6,753 bases of DNA, taken from the NCBI GenBank assembly GCA_050050615.1, contig JASFTV010000188.1:1-6753 (forward strand), written 5' to 3'. Source of the DNA: JASFTV01 sp050050615. Its GTDB lineage: Bacteria; Desulfobacterota; DSM-4660; Desulfatiglandales; HGW-15. The notes below the pieces were generated by a model. That model had not been told where the DNA came from and ran no database searches. It saw only the letters and a list, made by a program, of their open reading frames with translations. This document shows, piece by piece, positions 5,562 to 6,753 of this stretch. The position numbers and the translations under genes were made by a program. Every line of letters begins with the position of its first letter. Positions within the stretch are counted from its first letter, which is position 1.

Positions 5562-5638
5562 CATAACCCGATATCCATTTATGATTTCGTTGTCTGAGCT
5601 TGAAGGTTGACCTATTCAAGATTTGCCCAAGTGAAGCT

Positions 5639-5658
5639 CCCCGTCCAAAGGGCGCGGG
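5639..5658. repeat. Imperfect GC-rich hairpin
   Basis: CCCCGTCC (5639-5646) can pair with GGGCGCGGG (5650-5658) around a 3-base loop, with one bulged C and one G-T pair. No T tract directly follows on either strand. It may be part of an intergenic repeat, but no second copy is seen in this window. Confidence 0.3.
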
Positions 5659-5760
5659 CATCTTGGCGAAGGAGAGTAATTTTTCCGAGGCTTCAAAGGT
5701 TAGGAAGTGTTCGGGGTGGGTTCTCTATGGCATAGAATTGGTAACGTCCTCTCTTCACCT

Positions 5761-6732
5761 TCACCGTTCGACCATCTGACTTTGTATGCCCTTGGATGCC
5801 AATTCACGCTGTTGTTTTTCTGCCCGTCTCTTGTAGTAGAAAGCTCCGGTGAAAAGGTAGGATTTGCCGTTCGTCCCCTTGATAACATACGGGGAGTAAC
5901 CTAAATCAAGAAGCTTGAGTCTCATCCTTTTGATATCGTCTTCGGAATCATAAAGGCTTATCAGGTTCGCATACCTTGTATGCCTGGTCGTACCTTTTGT
6001 TATGTGGTTCTTCTTTGCAAATGCCTCGGCCTCTTGTCTGCTTTGGAAGTAATGGGCGAAAACCCTGTACCATACGCCTTTAGGACCGAGGTCAATCTTA
6101 ACCCAGTAAGGGGAAATCCCTTTCTTCTGAAACCTGACAATCGCCCGTCGAGCTCGTTCCATGTTTTTAAAAGACCCGAGGTGGAGGGAATAGGGATATG
6201 ATACTAATCTTTCTTGCTGAATAACCTCGACGGGTGGACGCTTTTCTCCCGACTGCACAAAGGTTTGGGGCGTCGGTGTCTTGGTTTTAGTCTCTTGTTT
6301 TTCGGTGAATCCCTCCCGTGGTTTCTTCGGGATTGTTGTCTCTGGATTTCTCGTCTCTACCTTGCTCGGTTCGTTGTTGGGTAGAAGAGGCACCCGGATG
6401 ATTTCCCTCTTAGCCGGTTTTAGGTCCTGTTCCTGTTCGACAAAATCTGCTGGAGCGTACCGGCCAACGAGAATAGCTACCGGAACGCCTAGTAACATAA
6501 GCGCCAGTACGAGCGTTAGCCTCTTCGAACGATGTGCAGGTTTTTCTTGGGTTAGATTTTTCTTCTCTATTGACCCGGCGCTTCTCTTGGGCTGAGCGGT
6601 TCGCTCCGCCTTGGGGCCGGCAGGTTCGGAAACCCGCATTTTCCTTCCATCAACCTTGTCAGTGACTGGCCTTTCTTTCACGCCTTTTCTGTATTCCCGA
6701 TGCCGCTCCTCCTCCTTGTCATGGGAATCCAT
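5761..6732 (-). CDS. Membrane-anchored tandem SPOR-domain protein
   Basis: At 323 residues from the ATG at 6732, this looks like a type II inner-membrane protein. A charged Lys/Arg/Glu-rich cytoplasmic segment (1-71) is followed by one membrane helix (about 72-90, RLTLVLALMLLGVPVAILVG), a Pro/Lys/Thr-rich linker (about 95-175) and two SPOR-like modules. The first (about 178-245) has YSLHLGSFKNMERARR and a GVWYRVFAHYFQSRQEAEAF core. The second (about 254-323) has YANLISLYDSED and SYLFTGAFYYKRRAEKQQ. SPOR domains bind septal peptidoglycan stripped of stem peptides, so a role in the cell envelope or at division sites is likely, but no specific partner is shown. The frame stays open without a stop through the last 21 bases of the window, and no good ribosome binding site precedes the ATG. 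The true start may therefore lie outside, for example in a larger ATPase-SPOR protein. Confidence 0.8.
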   Translation of the reverse strand: MDSHDKEEERHREYRKGVKERPVTDKVDGRKMRVSEPAGPKAERTAQPKRSAGSIEKKNLTQEKPAHRSKRLTLVLALMLLGVPVAILVGRYAPADFVEQEQDLKPAKREIIRVPLLPNNEPSKVETRNPETTIPKKPREGFTEKQETKTKTPTPQTFVQSGEKRPPVEVIQQERLVSYPYSLHLGSFKNMERARRAIVRFQKKGISPYWVKIDLGPKGVWYRVFAHYFQSRQEAEAFAKKNHITKGTTRHTRYANLISLYDSEDDIKRMRLKLLDLGYSPYVIKGTNGKSYLFTGAFYYKRRAEKQQRELASKGIQSQMVER

Positions 6733-6753
6733 TGCGGTCTCGGCCTCGCGGAA

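Larger units (their letters stand above)
5228..5760. other. Unassigned gene-free stretch
   Basis: Between the SPOR-protein stop and the relic's promoter I find no supportable gene. Short open frames on both strands have TTG or GTG starts, no ribosome binding site and no recognisable family. One minus-strand frame (5482-5264) ends in a hydrophobic stretch, LTTLTIIVLSTLVIFL, which could be a membrane helix, but it lacks start signals. Two inverted repeats are listed separately. No T-tailed terminator for the SPOR gene is visible. Confidence 0.5.

Overview
The window looks like a chromosomal stretch from a Gram-negative bacterium. It is mixed-GC, with ordinary sigma-70-like promoters and Shine-Dalgarno sites. 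The SPOR-domain membrane protein, the MscS channel and a GlpP-family protein outside a glycerol operon would fit a Desulfobacterota-like or related proteobacterial lineage. That is a guess from gene content, not a demonstrated assignment. I see no phage, transposase, CRISPR array, tRNA or rRNA, and no clear new multi-gene system.

Layout from left to right. At 1-555 (minus) is the N-terminal part of a UxaA/GarD-type sugar-acid dehydratase that runs off the left edge. At 556-911 is a gene-free stretch with repeat-like sequence and a good promoter for the next gene. At 912-1553 (plus) is endonuclease III (nth), with His in place of one iron-sulfur cysteine. At 1614-2390 (minus) is exonuclease III (xth), tail to tail with nth. 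At about 2681-3256 (plus) is a GlpP-family antiterminator with a probable TTG start, facing away from xth across a control region with inverted and direct repeats. At 3257-3754 is a gene-free, hairpin-rich stretch that ends in an intrinsic terminator reading on the minus strand. At 3755-4621 (minus) is an MscS-type channel. At 4776-5149 (minus) is a decayed CorA/ZntB-type transporter gene with one frameshift and a large internal deletion, although its promoter and ribosome binding site still look intact. At 5228-5760 nothing is assignable. At 5761-6732 (minus) is a membrane-anchored protein with tandem SPOR domains, whose frame stays open to the right edge.

Functional links are few. Nth and Xth act in sequence in base excision repair: AP-lyase cleavage, then removal of the blocked 3' end. 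MscS and the lost CorA/ZntB transporter are both inner-membrane ion channels or transporters, and the mscS promoter overlaps the relic's stop codon. The other genes look like unrelated single-gene units. The points most worth checking are the Nth cluster ligand, the transporter relic, the long structured region behind mscS, and collinear repeat words shared by the two gene-free stretches near 627-673 and 3506-3576.
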